The notes: generated from the letters alone by a model not told the origin. A stretch of 64,000 bases of DNA from Bacillota bacterium (GCA_023442465.1 JAEZZQ010000043.1:186001-250000), one strand, 5' to 3'. Counted from the first letter of the stretch, positions 18,560 through 27,239 are shown. Numbers and translations are program-made.

Positions 18560-20194
18560 CTAATCCAACTTTCTTAAGTCAAAATTTACCATTTTTTTAT
18601 AAATGACCGCCGTTATCAGCAACAAAGCTATCGTTATCACACTCATTAATATATGATACGCAGCTCCACCGGCCAAAAGCGTCAGCACGATTCCCGCTAT
18701 AGCAGCTGCAAATTCCAGCAGCATCCCAGCAAAGAGCGCGGTTCCCTGTTTCACTACCGATGCCTCATTATCCCAATGGAACTGAGGGAACTTTATGTTT
18801 ATCGCCATACCCATCACCGAAGCAAAAACACAATACGTAAGGGGAATCACAAACATCCATACCGCGCTCATTCCCTGATATCCTAACGCCGCCACGCATA
18901 AAATAGCGGCGATAACGCAGCTTGGAACAGACAAGGTGAGATTTACGAGTATTTTACTGTCGAGTATCACTTTCGTCCTTACCGGAAGAGATTTTGGAAT
19001 CCACCACTGCTTTCCTTCCAGAGACAACGCGCTGATAGTGGTAGTTCCTATCATTCCCATCAGAGCCAACAGGAAAGGCAGTATTTTTTCTGCCGCATTC
19101 CTTGCCACCTCTGCGACCTCCAGCGCACTCATCACTTTGTCTTTTCCGGCAAGCAAGAGAGCGGCTCCCGCCAGAATCATCATAATATAGCCGATTGCCG
19201 TATTCATGACATAAATAGATGATGAAAAATACCTCTTCATTTCTTTTCCATACATCGCGCCTATCGGGCTCCGGCTGTATTGTTTCCCAAGCACATAATT
19301 CTTCTTCGCCGTATGGGTAATGAGCGCTGCGCATATGGAGGCATATTTCCATTGCACCACTCCTGTAAACACTGCAAAAATTCCTGCGGAAACTGCCGCA
19401 AAGCCTGCAAAAGCAGACGGACTTCCGTTCACAATGGCCTCCGTGTATAAGTTGGCAAGGGGATACAGATTGTTTATCTGAGCGCTAAGAAGCGATGTGA
19501 AATCCGTCATCTGCTGCGTCGTAATCTCTCCTTTCCGAAAGGCCGGATAGAAAGACACTATCAGAATACCGATAATGAATACCATGGAAGTCACAATCGT
19601 CAGGGCGTTCTTGTACTTCATTCTGGCTGCCACTGCCGTTACCGCAGCTCCGACTATGGACGCTACTGTCAGCGGAACGAGAGGCACCAGAAATATGCTG
19701 ATCACATATACAATATAAAAAGCTGCCGGCGCATTCACAAAGACTCCGTAAATAATCCCTGCCGGAAGCATTGTCAGTAACGCCAGAACAAGATTCCCAA
19801 TATACATATTCAAAAACCGGCTTACCACGATCGCCACAGGACTTATCGGAAGAGAAATCAGCATTTCATAGTTTTTAATCTGAAACAGCATACTCCCCGC
19901 CTTTAATATGGTAAACATCAGGATAATAATACTGGTTATGGACAACAGGTATGCGGGAACAATATGGGGCAGTCCTAAAAAGCAAAGCCCATAGGCTCCT
20001 GCACTCATGTAAAAGGCAATTATCGCACTGAGAAAAATGTAGATTCCCAAGAGAAGATATAAGCTGTGCCGCTTCTTTTCATCCTTCGAATGCAAAGTTT
20101 CATTGATGTTCATATATTGTAAAAGCTGTATTTTAAGCAGCTTCACGATCTGCATAACAACGGAGTTATTTTTCCTTAGCTGCATCGCCTCCAT
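18560..20194 (-). CDS. ABC-2 type transporter permease
   Basis: 544 residues with about 10-12 hydrophobic segments, including strong helices around residues 50-100, 130-230 and 420-540. It overlaps the end of the upstream ATPase gene by 29 bases and has GAGGTGG 6 bases before the ATG, so the two are translationally coupled. Together they form one export-type ABC transporter. The substrate is unknown; the linked winged-helix regulator suggests drug, peptide or lipid efflux. Confidence 0.85.
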   Translation of the reverse strand: MEAMQLRKNNSVVMQIVKLLKIQLLQYMNINETLHSKDEKKRHSLYLLLGIYIFLSAIIAFYMSAGAYGLCFLGLPHIVPAYLLSITSIIILMFTILKAGSMLFQIKNYEMLISLPISPVAIVVSRFLNMYIGNLVLALLTMLPAGIIYGVFVNAPAAFYIVYVISIFLVPLVPLTVASIVGAAVTAVAARMKYKNALTIVTSMVFIIGILIVSFYPAFRKGEITTQQMTDFTSLLSAQINNLYPLANLYTEAIVNGSPSAFAGFAAVSAGIFAVFTGVVQWKYASICAALITHTAKKNYVLGKQYSRSPIGAMYGKEMKRYFSSSIYVMNTAIGYIMMILAGAALLLAGKDKVMSALEVAEVARNAAEKILPFLLALMGMIGTTTISALSLEGKQWWIPKSLPVRTKVILDSKILVNLTLSVPSCVIAAILCVAALGYQGMSAVWMFVIPLTYCVFASVMGMAINIKFPQFHWDNEASVVKQGTALFAGMLLEFAAAIAGIVLTLLAGGAAYHILMSVITIALLLITAVIYKKMVNFDLRKLD

Positions 20195-20900
20195 GCCTTA
20201 CCACCTCCATAAATACATCCTCCAGAGACTTCCCTTGAGTGAGTTCCTCTGTCTGCCCGGACACAATCAACGTTCCTTCCTTGATAATTGCAATTTTATT
20301 GCACAGCTTCTCCGCCACATCTAGCACATGAGTAGAAAAAAATATGGCGCTGCCCTCCTCGCAAAGCTCCCGCATATATCCTTTCAGAAGAACACTGGCC
20401 TGGGGGTCCAGACCAACGAAGGGTTCGTCCAGAATTAACAGTGCCGGCTTATGGATGAGCGCTGAAATAATGGCTAGCTTCTGTTTCATTCCATGGGAAT
20501 AGGAGGCGATCAAATCGCCCAGACTTGCCGTCAGCTCAAAAGCATCCGCATACTTTTTGATTCTCTCTTTTCTCGTCTCTGCATCTATTTCGAAAATATC
20601 TCCAATGAAGCTCAGATATTGGATTCCGGTAAGGTGCTCGTATAAATCCGGATTATCGGGAATATATGCCATCTTTTGTTTACATAATATCGGTTCTTTT
20701 ACTACAGAATGCCCATCGACAAGTATCTCGCCCTCTTCGAAATCGATAATCCCCGCTACTGCTTTAATTGTCGTCGTTTTACCGGCTCCGTTATGACCGA
20801 TGAATCCATAAATATCTCCCCGCTCAATTTCAAGGCTTAAGTTGGATACGGCCTTTTTACCGCCCTTGTATGATTTGGTCAAATTTTTTATGCTCAGCAT
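20166..20900 (-). CDS. ABC transporter ATP-binding protein
   Basis: 244 residues. Walker A is GHNGAGKTTT, the signature region is SYSHGMKQKLAI, Walker B is LLILDEPFVGLDP, and the switch His is in FFSTHVLD. It is the energy subunit for the permease that follows and overlaps it. The winged-helix regulator gene lies just upstream in the same direction, making a three-gene operon. Confidence 0.93.
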   Translation of the reverse strand: MLSIKNLTKSYKGGKKAVSNLSLEIERGDIYGFIGHNGAGKTTTIKAVAGIIDFEEGEILVDGHSVVKEPILCKQKMAYIPDNPDLYEHLTGIQYLSFIGDIFEIDAETRKERIKKYADAFELTASLGDLIASYSHGMKQKLAIISALIHKPALLILDEPFVGLDPQASVLLKGYMRELCEEGSAIFFSTHVLDVAEKLCNKIAIIKEGTLIVSGQTEELTQGKSLEDVFMEVVRHGGDAAKEK

Positions 20901-20917
20901 TCTTCCATCACCTCTTC

Positions 20918-21442
20918 CTATTCATTTTCATCCTCTTCGCACGGTGACGAGATAAAGGTAAGTCTTCTGACGTTCCTCCCCTTTTCCACCGTACTGCAAA
21001 GATAGGGCTCTATGGCTTCCCCTATTTTTTCCATAACCATCATAAATTCTTCGTCTGTCAAAAGAAGAGTAGAGGTGGAAAGCGCTAAAAAATCCCTGAC
21101 CGGGTCTGCTGTTTCCTTGGAAAAATATTTTCCAAAGGAGGTCATTAAAGACATAAGCGATGACTGGATCATGTGCTCCACACTGTCGTTGCTGAATTCA
21201 CAAGGCTGGCAGCCCTTCATGGCATATGTTCTCTCCACAGTTCCCCTTATCTTCTTCTCTTCCACCACCGTTATGCAATCCGCTTCATATAGCAGCTTAA
21301 TATGCCGGTATAAGCTTGCCGGCGGAATATCGCTCATCTCCTCCATTATCTGCGAAGGAGTCCCTGATCCATGAATGAGCAAATATTGAATAATCCTGAG
21401 CCGTATAGGATTCATAACGAGTTTCGATATATCCTGCTCCAT
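20918..21442 (-). CDS. Winged-helix (ArsR-like) transcriptional regulator
   Basis: About 174 residues if translation starts at the ATG at 21442 (AGGAG about 13 bases upstream). Longer starts up to 21493 are open but would run into the palindrome at 21486-21503. The N-terminal wHTH reads NPIRLRIIQYLLIHGSGTPS, then MSDIPPASLYRHIKLL and a wing with RTYAM. The C-terminal part is helical. It heads the operon with the ABC ATPase and permease and is likely their local regulator. Confidence 0.85.
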   Translation of the reverse strand: MEQDISKLVMNPIRLRIIQYLLIHGSGTPSQIMEEMSDIPPASLYRHIKLLYEADCITVVEEKKIRGTVERTYAMKGCQPCEFSNDSVEHMIQSSLMSLMTSFGKYFSKETADPVRDFLALSTSTLLLTDEEFMMVMEKIGEAIEPYLCSTVEKGRNVRRLTFISSPCEEDENE

Positions 21443-21485
21443 TCCTGTTATCACACTCCTATCATTTGTTCTCATATTTAATATT

Positions 21486-21503
21486 ATTATCAATATTGAT
21501 AAT
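21486..21503. promoter_or_regulatory. 18-bp perfect palindrome, operator for the ABC operon
   Basis: ATTATCAATATTGATAAT is a perfect palindrome immediately upstream of the winged-helix regulator gene, well placed for autoregulation of the regulator-ABC operon. Confidence 0.6.
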
Positions 21504-21580
21504 GTTTATGCTTTCTTATATTACTTCTTATTAATATATTTGTCAATAACAATATAGCCGCACCTACATGATAGACGGAT

Positions 21581-21645
21581 AGAACAAAAGCTGTGCTGCG
21601 CATCCACTTTTTATATGATAGGAGCACCTTCCTATTATATAAAAA
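21581..21645 (+). repeat. Dispersed repeat family 1, internally deleted copy
   Basis: GAACAAAAGC is followed at once by TGTGCTGCGCATC and the terminal hairpin TATATGATAGGA/TCCTATTATATA. It abuts the agrD terminator, in the gap between agrD and the ABC operon. Confidence 0.6.
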
Positions 21646-21685
21646 AATCCCCTTTTGTATCAATATTTCAATACAAAAGGGGATT
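21646..21685 (-). terminator. Terminator downstream of agrD
   Basis: A perfect 15-bp stem, AATCCCCTTTTGTAT with its complement, a 10-base loop and a run of T on the minus strand. It lies 28 bases after the agrD stop. Confidence 0.85.
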
Positions 21686-21713
21686 CGACAAAATAAGTAT
21701 AATAAGCACCGAC

Positions 21714-21857
21714 CTATTTCTTAAATTCTTTTATTCCCATCGGCTGCTTAGGTTGATGCAGAACATATACACATCTGCTGTCTGCGGCTACCTCCACAGA
21801 TTTGCGTGCGATTTTCTCCATCAAGGTTGCTGCTACATTCTTTTCGTTCTTCGACAT
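21714..21857 (-). CDS. agrD: AgrD-type cyclic lactone autoinducer precursor
   Basis: A 47-residue peptide with AGGAGG 10 bases before the ATG. An amphipathic N-terminal part (residues about 1-26, MEKIARKSVEVAA) is followed by SRCVYVL and then the conserved C-terminal HQPKQP motif and a basic tail. This is the layout of clostridial AgrD, in which AgrB cuts after the ring and forms a thiolactone from the Cys. Here Cys29 to Leu33 would make a five-residue ring. It lies directly downstream of the agrC-like kinase on the same strand. The agrB gene is not adjacent but lies at 35547. The ring boundary is inferred from homologues. Confidence 0.85.
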   Translation of the reverse strand: MSKNEKNVAATLMEKIARKSVEVAADSRCVYVLHQPKQPMGIKEFKK

Positions 21858-21978
21858 GATTTACATACCTCCTTTTTGTGATATTGCTGTTTTATGTATT
21901 GCTGTTAAGATTAATATCGATATTGTACCTCTTTTTTTAATACTTTCATGCTATATGTTGAAATTCCGGGATAGCATG

Positions 21979-22080
21979 TCATTTTTCCCCAAGACTTCCA
22001 TACATGATTACTGTCACCTGAAAGACCCCTCCCTGATCCGTTATCTTCATCTGCCCGCGGTAGCAGGCTGCTGCCTGCTA
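21979..22080 (-). other. In-frame tail of the agrC-like kinase after a TAG codon
   Basis: After the TAG at 22080-22078 the same frame stays open for 32 codons to TGA at 21981-21979. It reads like the missing end of a GHKL kinase (CYRGQMKIT, then GGVFQVTVIM), matching the usual post-G-box strand, Tyr-x-Gly turn and final beta strand. The TAG also begins a perfect hairpin of 20 bases, TAGCAGGC-AGCA-GCCTGCTA. Either a nonsense mutation, a sequencing error or recoding would explain it. Confidence 0.75.
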
Positions 22081-23283
22081 CACCGACAACAGGCCGAGGC
22101 CGTGACAGTCTGCATCCGGCTTGGTGCTTAAGAACCTCCCCTCCACGTCTCTCCTCCCGCTTCCTTCATAGGGATTTCTCACGGTTACCTGCAGTACCCC
22201 TTTGCCATAGGACGCATCCAGATGGATGTACCCCTTTCCGGGCTCCAGCTTCCGGCAGGCTTCCAGGGCATTTTCAAGCAGATTGCCCAGAATGATGACC
22301 AGATGGCTCCCCTGGAACGGCAGGCCTACAGGAAGGAGCACATCCGCTTCAAACGCGATTCCCTCCCTCCGGGCCAGGGCATATTTGTGGTTCACCAAAG
22401 AGTCTACTACGATATTGCCGCTGCGAAACGCCTCCGCAGGCTGTCCGGCAATCCCGTCATCCAAAAGGCCCTGCAGGTAGAGCGCTGCATCTTCCGCATC
22501 CCCCGCCTGCACCATGCCCAGAATTCCCGACAGATGGTTCTTCATGTCATGCCGCATCCGCCGCAGCTCCAGATACAGGCTCTCCTGTTCCTGCGCCTGA
22601 CGGCCGCACAGCTCCAACTGTTGCTCATACAGACGATTCTGTTCCCTTAATTCTGCATCCCTGGCCATCCAGTCATAAACCTCAAAAATCACATAGCTTA
22701 CCAGCAGAAGCAGAATACCGGCAGAGACAGCAAAAAAAGAATATTCCCTGTGGATATAGGCTATCAGGAAGATATAGTGCATCAGATAGATGCTGCATAT
22801 CGGAATCACCAGGATAGCCAAAAAATATCGGACCGATACATCCCGGCGGTTCCTGCCCGGCAGACAACGACCGGCAGTAACGGCGAGGATGAACACCGCC
22901 ATCTTGGATATAAAACTACCTGCCATCTGCAGGCTCTCCCCGCCCATGCCAAACAGTTCCAGCAGGATGAGCACGATAATCTCCACCAGCATCCATACCG
23001 TACAGACAAGCACCGAAAATGCACACCGCCTTTTCAGGCTCCCGCACCCGGAAAGGGATGCCGTGAGAAATACAAGCAGTATATTGCATGCCAGCATCAG
23101 ATGAGAAGGCAAGGCTGAGCCCGGACCTGAAAATACCTGAAAAACATAATAAAGGAACCAGCCTGCGTATCCCGGCAGAGATTTATGGAGCGGACCGAAA
23201 AAAGCCTTCATGCACCGCTGCATAATGAGCAGATGGAGAACCGGCAGGAGCAAATCCGGCAAAAACGGAAAAGGCATACTCAT
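22078..23283 (-). CDS. AgrC-like sensor histidine kinase (GHKL), C-terminus cut by TAG
   Basis: 401 residues from an ATG that overlaps the regulator stop by 4 bases (ATGA). About six or seven N-terminal membrane helices (residues about 5-215) form the peptide-sensing part. A coiled segment, the phospho-acceptor His in MRHDMKNHLSGI, the N box NLLENALEAC, and a glycine box HGLGL follow. The reading frame stops straight after this box (GLGLLSV), which is about 32 residues short; the missing sequence continues in frame beyond the TAG. AgrC kinases sense the AgrD peptide and phosphorylate AgrA. Whether this one is active is uncertain. Confidence 0.85.
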   Translation of the reverse strand: MSMPFPFLPDLLLPVLHLLIMQRCMKAFFGPLHKSLPGYAGWFLYYVFQVFSGPGSALPSHLMLACNILLVFLTASLSGCGSLKRRCAFSVLVCTVWMLVEIIVLILLELFGMGGESLQMAGSFISKMAVFILAVTAGRCLPGRNRRDVSVRYFLAILVIPICSIYLMHYIFLIAYIHREYSFFAVSAGILLLLVSYVIFEVYDWMARDAELREQNRLYEQQLELCGRQAQEQESLYLELRRMRHDMKNHLSGILGMVQAGDAEDAALYLQGLLDDGIAGQPAEAFRSGNIVVDSLVNHKYALARREGIAFEADVLLPVGLPFQGSHLVIILGNLLENALEACRKLEPGKGYIHLDASYGKGVLQVTVRNPYEGSGRRDVEGRFLSTKPDADCHGLGLLSV

Positions 23284-24020
23284 TCTATCACCGTCTTCCC
23301 ACCGGCAATCTCGCACAGACGCTGCCGGACAGACTTCTGCCTGTCCTCGCTGATCTTAAGCTCCATCTCCTTTCCGCCAAAGCAAAGGAGGATTCCTGAA
23401 AAATTCATATTACGTATGTAATCATAATTGACCAAAAAAGACTGATGGATACGCAGGAAATAGCTGCGGCTCTCCAGAAGGCTCTCCTCCACATCATTGA
23501 GCTTGCCATAGAACTGTTCCCAGCCTCCATCCCGCAAGAAAATATACACCACCCGATTGCGGCTCTCAAAGTACACAATATCCTTCAAAGCGAGTTTGCG
23601 CATTCTTCTGTTAAAATTGAATTGGAAATATACCTCTGTTTCTCCGATACGCTGACAAGCCTCCCGGAAGTAACGCCGAAAACGGTCCGTATCCAGTGGC
23701 TTAGAAAGGAAGCGGAAAGGCTCCACCTCAAACAACTCCCTGAGATACTGGTCATATCCCGACACATAGATGAGCAGCACGGACCGATCCATCTCCCGGA
23801 TGCCGTGTGCTGCCCTGATTCCATCCACATTCTCCATTTCAATATCCAGGAAAATTATCCCGTAACGTTGTCCTTCCCGCATGGCCGCCAGGAGTGTATC
23901 CCCGCCAAAAAACACATCCGTCTCCACCTGGATGGCCAGGTCACGGCTCTCCCGCATTACCGCAGTCTCCAGACTACCGGTAAATGTGGTATTATCGTCG
24001 CAAATCGCTATCTTAAGCAT
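23280..24020 (-). CDS. AgrA-like LytTR response regulator
   Basis: 246 residues from the ATG at 24020 (GAGGGG 4 bases upstream); a longer frame upstream is not needed. The receiver domain starts KIAICDD, with the phospho-acceptor in FLDIEMENVDG and the Lys in FLSKPLD. The LytTR DNA-binding domain (about 140-240) contains YFESRNR and FLRIHQSFLVNYDYIRNM. It is the first gene of an operon with the kinase and agrD, giving the order A-C-D. It is a paralogue of the orphan LytTR regulator at 13603. Confidence 0.9.
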   Translation of the reverse strand: MLKIAICDDNTTFTGSLETAVMRESRDLAIQVETDVFFGGDTLLAAMREGQRYGIIFLDIEMENVDGIRAAHGIREMDRSVLLIYVSGYDQYLRELFEVEPFRFLSKPLDTDRFRRYFREACQRIGETEVYFQFNFNRRMRKLALKDIVYFESRNRVVYIFLRDGGWEQFYGKLNDVEESLLESRSYFLRIHQSFLVNYDYIRNMNFSGILLCFGGKEMELKISEDRQKSVRQRLCEIAGGKTVIE

Positions 24021-24233
24021 TTTTCCCCTCTTACTTCCCTCTGGTGCCTTGCAGAAGCCCGTCGACCTCCTTCTGTGCCGTCCCCTGCAATCATCGCACA
24101 CAGATAACTTCTAAGTTTTCATTCAATCGTCATTGACTAATTAGATAAATATATCAATACAATTATTATATTCACCTTCCCACACATTTGCAATATGAGC
24201 AAGTCATGTAATGTCAGAAAATATTACTATTCG

Positions 24234-24347
24234 GTTACTGTTCACTCCGTTCTCAGTAACGCATGATTTCTGCATTTAAATTCGCTTCGCGAAGCAGAAA
24301 TCATCTCTTGCAAATCTCGGGTTTTCTGTGAACTCTGTTCATAAAAA
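24234..24347 (+). repeat. Dispersed repeat family 2, long copy
   Basis: It starts GTTACTGTTCACTCCGTTCT followed by CAGTAACGCATGATTTCTGC. A shorter palindrome, AATTCGCTTCGCGAA, and another inverted copy of ATGATTTCTG follow. Relatives lie at 42870 and 32779. The arms GTTACT/AGTAAC form a stem. Together with the terminator at 24392 it fills the gap 24021-24559, where I see no other gene. Confidence 0.65.
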
Positions 24348-24391
24348 TATCTTATTCCTCCAACGCTTGTTGTGCAGTCACTAATTAATAA

Positions 24392-24439
24392 AACAGACAT
24401 AACGGAATGATATACATCATAACACCCGCCATGTCTGTT
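24392..24439 (-). terminator. Terminator of the lanFEG immunity operon
   Basis: Outer arms AACAGACAT/ATGTCTGTT plus an inner stem ATGAT/ATCAT, followed on the minus strand by TTTTATT. It lies 120 bases after the last small membrane-protein gene. Confidence 0.7.
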
Positions 24440-24559
24440 CCGGAGAGATAATTCTACTCAAATACTATTCGGTTGACTACATATTTTCGGTATTCCTCCT
24501 GTTCTTTTCAGTCGTTTCCATCGATATCTCCCCTTGGTAAATCTTCATTATTTTATTTT

Positions 24560-24856
24560 TTATTGCAGAAAATTTAAAAGCAATGCCATTGCAACTATTC
24601 CAACCATTAATAACGCCCAAAAAGAGCTTATTATCATAGAAATAATGTTCACAGTACTTCGGCTCTCATTGCTTCTTACGCAAACAATAGAAAGAATCAA
24701 TCCGGCAAAAACAAAAATAATATTGCCCCCGGCACAAATCGTACGGACCTCATCCGATAAGCTGACATTAAGAAATGTCAGAACAAGAGTTACCAATGGA
24801 AGAATACTGATAACCAGTGCAACTATACTCATAGTTTCCCGTTTTTTATGTTCCAT
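24560..24856 (-). CDS. Small membrane protein of the lantibiotic immunity operon
   Basis: 98 residues with three strong hydrophobic helices (about 12-32, 42-62 and 72-95) and a short charged N-terminus. A GAGGT site precedes the ATG. It follows the lanG-like permease by 7 bases, so it belongs to the immunity operon. From memory, the ruminococcin A locus has a small gene (rumH) at this place; I cannot confirm homology here. A role in self-protection is an inference from position. Confidence 0.65.
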   Translation of the reverse strand: MEHKKRETMSIVALVISILPLVTLVLTFLNVSLSDEVRTICAGGNIIFVFAGLILSIVCVRSNESRSTVNIISMIISSFWALLMVGIVAMALLLNFLQ

Positions 24857-24863
24857 TTTTTAT

Positions 24864-25628
24864 TTACCTCATTTCCTTTTTTCCAAATTGGGTAACAGCT
24901 ATTAAAAGTACCAATGCAAAAATCATTATCGCGCAAGGCAGGAACGGAAATACCGCAAACGCGGTATCAGAAGATTCCGTCGTAAAATCGTGCAAAGAGC
25001 AGGATACCAGATATCCGCTGTAGCAGTAAGGATAAGCAATCCATAGCGGTGTATTAGCAACCAGAACTCCAGGAATAACAAGAAATAAATTTAGGCCCAG
25101 GGAAAGCAGCGGTTTCTCAAATAAAATGGTGATTGCCCACATTGCGGCCACACACGGCAGCATCGTAAGGAACAGACCAATGCACCATTTTAACAGATAA
25201 AATAACGGCAAGGTCTCCGTAATACCTGATGTATTGGCGGCAATCAGGCCGGCTGCAACAAAAACGACAAGAAAAACCACCATTTCCAGAAAAAGATAAA
25301 ATAGCAGCACACAAAATTTCGCCAGTGACAATGTATACCTGCTAACGGGCAAAGCAAGCATCTTTAAAATACCGTTGTTCTGGGTCTCTCGTCCGGCAAT
25401 CATCACGCACACAACAATCATGCTAAAAGGAAGTAAATAATATGCGTATACCAATGCGCTTTGGATAAACATCGCCGGCCATGCATCCGTATACTCCGGC
25501 GTAAAATAGCTGCTTAGGTTTGCTACCCCGGATGTCACCACAAGAAGGGGGGCAATAAAAATCAGGGGAATAATTTTAGAACGCTTCACCTTTTTTAACT
25601 CGATATTAAGTAATTCAAAAAAACTCAT
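24864..25628 (-). CDS. Lantibiotic immunity ABC permease, LanG type
   Basis: About 254 residues; I prefer the ATG at 25628 because AAAGGA then has room. Six hydrophobic helices show the typical layout of MutG/EpiG-type permeases, with a first helix after IELKKVKRSKI, a central RETQNNGILKML cytoplasmic loop, and LPVSRYTLSLAKF. It is the second of two permeases which, with the LanF ATPase, expel the lantibiotic from the membrane and protect the producer. Confidence 0.85.
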   Translation of the reverse strand: MSFFELLNIELKKVKRSKIIPLIFIAPLLVVTSGVANLSSYFTPEYTDAWPAMFIQSALVYAYYLLPFSMIVVCVMIAGRETQNNGILKMLALPVSRYTLSLAKFCVLLFYLFLEMVVFLVVFVAAGLIAANTSGITETLPLFYLLKWCIGLFLTMLPCVAAMWAITILFEKPLLSLGLNLFLVIPGVLVANTPLWIAYPYCYSGYLVSCSLHDFTTESSDTAFAVFPFLPCAIMIFALVLLIAVTQFGKKEMR

Positions 25629-25669
25629 AATAATGCTCATTCCTTTCGGTTTGTTTCATTAGATTCTTC

Positions 25670-26395
25670 TTACTCATAGCGCAGTTTTTCTGCCATCCAT
25701 AAACCTATTTCCAGAAAAATAACTGTCTCGATCAAAGAAACAATAAGAATCATATAATCGGGCTGCGCACTCATGGCCACGGCAGGCTTTAACATAATAA
25801 TAAATGGATGTATCAGCAGCAATTCCGCGTCTGACGTTGCCAATGCCATACCGCTCAAAAATCCTGACACGCCTATACCTAAAGGAATCCACATATTTTC
25901 AAATCTGGACGACACCAAAAGCATAAAGGAGAGAACCGGCATTGATGTAAGAAAGGAGTAACCAGCAAAGGTTACCAGCGTTTCCATCTCAAAGGAACCT
26001 TTTGGCAAATCATTCATTCCTATTCTCATTAAAGCCAGATTCTGAAAGGAGACCACCAGCAAAAGCAGCGCGGTCAAAATTAAAAATTTACATAAATACA
26101 TTCCTGTGACGCTCACGGGAAGCAGATGGATTCTTTTTATCGCGTTACCCTTAAACTCCATTTCATAAATCATACAGGCAGCCACCACAATGCCGAACAT
26201 ATTCAGCACCATGATCATGCCATATAGCTGCGTCAGCAGAACATCCATCGGGGCAAGCGGCAAAGCGAGCAGGATATCTTTCCGTACGAAGAAATTGATA
26301 AATGCGTATGCGGCCCCCAGAACTCCCACTGCCAGCATTACCGAAGTGACACCGGTCCGTTTCTCCTTTTGAAGCTCAACTGCAAGCATTCTCAT
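25670..26395 (-). CDS. Lantibiotic immunity ABC permease, LanE type
   Basis: 241 residues with six helices. It opens MRMLAVELQKEKRTG, and a cytoplasmic MEFKGNAIKRIHLLPVSVTG segment is typical of the MutE/EpiE group. It overlaps the LanF stop by 4 bases (ATGA) and has AGGAGG 7 bases upstream. It works as half of the LanEG membrane pore. Confidence 0.87.
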   Translation of the reverse strand: MRMLAVELQKEKRTGVTSVMLAVGVLGAAYAFINFFVRKDILLALPLAPMDVLLTQLYGMIMVLNMFGIVVAACMIYEMEFKGNAIKRIHLLPVSVTGMYLCKFLILTALLLLVVSFQNLALMRIGMNDLPKGSFEMETLVTFAGYSFLTSMPVLSFMLLVSSRFENMWIPLGIGVSGFLSGMALATSDAELLLIHPFIIMLKPAVAMSAQPDYMILIVSLIETVIFLEIGLWMAEKLRYE

Positions 26396-27156
26396 AGTTT
26401 TGCCTCCTTCTTTCTGGCAAAGTTATCCCTTTCAATGATGGATAAAAACATATCTTCCAAATTGTCCACCGCAAATCCCTCCTGCGACGCATCTCTTCGC
26501 AAGTCCTCCATCTTTCCCTCAAACAGCAGTCTCCCGTGATTCAGTATTCCAATGTCATCTGCAATCAATTCAATTTCAGACAGCATATGGGATGAGATCA
26601 GGATAGTACAATTATAAAGTGCAGGTAAGCTTTTCACCAAACTACGGATTTCATGAATACCGGATGGATCAAGTCCATTTGTGGGTTCATCCAGAATAAG
26701 GATAGGGGGCCGCCCAAGTAACGCTCCCGCAAGTCCCAGACGTTGCTTCATGCCCAGTGAGTACTTCTTGGCCAACCTGTTCCCGAATTCCTCAAGACCA
26801 ACCAATTCCAATGCATCATCTACAGAGCTTTTCGGCAAATCTAAAATCTGGCGAATGATATCAAGGTTCTCACGTCCTGTCAGATTGGCATAAAAGGAAG
26901 GCGACTCGATAAACGATCCAATCTCTTTTAAAATCATCAATCTATCAGCGGGAAAATGCTTTCCATCAATAGCAAAGCTGCCTTCTGTGGGAGTTGTCAA
27001 TCCCAGCAGCATCTTCATGGTAGTAGATTTACCCGCTCCATTTGGGCCAAGAAAACCATAGATACTTCCTTGCCGGATATGAAGTGAAACACCGTTGACG
27101 GCAGTAAAATTTTTATATTTTTTTGTCAACTGTTCTGTTGTAATAATATATTTCAT
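26392..27156 (-). CDS. Lantibiotic immunity ABC ATPase, LanF type
   Basis: 254 residues. Walker A is GPNGAGKSTTM, the signature is KYSLGMKQRLGLAG, Walker B is PPILILDEPTNGLDP, and the switch is LISSHMLSE. It is the first gene of a lanF-lanE-lanG-small-protein operon, and closest in pattern to the bacitracin/MutF group of lantibiotic-protection ATPases. A tandem 11-bp element lies about 60 bases upstream (27218-27239), so expression is probably driven by the adjacent two-component system. Confidence 0.93.
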   Translation of the reverse strand: MKYIITTEQLTKKYKNFTAVNGVSLHIRQGSIYGFLGPNGAGKSTTMKMLLGLTTPTEGSFAIDGKHFPADRLMILKEIGSFIESPSFYANLTGRENLDIIRQILDLPKSSVDDALELVGLEEFGNRLAKKYSLGMKQRLGLAGALLGRPPILILDEPTNGLDPSGIHEIRSLVKSLPALYNCTILISSHMLSEIELIADDIGILNHGRLLFEGKMEDLRRDASQEGFAVDNLEDMFLSIIERDNFARKKEAKL

Positions 27157-27217
27157 AGCAACATCTCCTTTTTATACTTTTATCATACAACGCTAACCTA
27201 ACATTTACATTCTCGTA

Positions 27218-27239
27218 TCCTTACTTTTACCTTACTTTT
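27218..27239 (-). promoter_or_regulatory. Tandem 11-bp operator upstream of lanF
   Basis: On the minus strand the unit AAAAGTAAGG plus one base occurs twice in a row. The same double unit is found at 32813-32834. Direct repeats with one helical turn spacing are typical of OmpR-family regulators such as the one at 32904. Confidence 0.65.

Noticed and set aside
22750..24107. Plus-strand frames opposite the agr kinase and regulator
   Set aside because: Antisense to well-defined two-component genes.
24477..24521. 14-codon frame after the immunity operon
   Set aside because: Too short to support as a gene despite a ribosome site.
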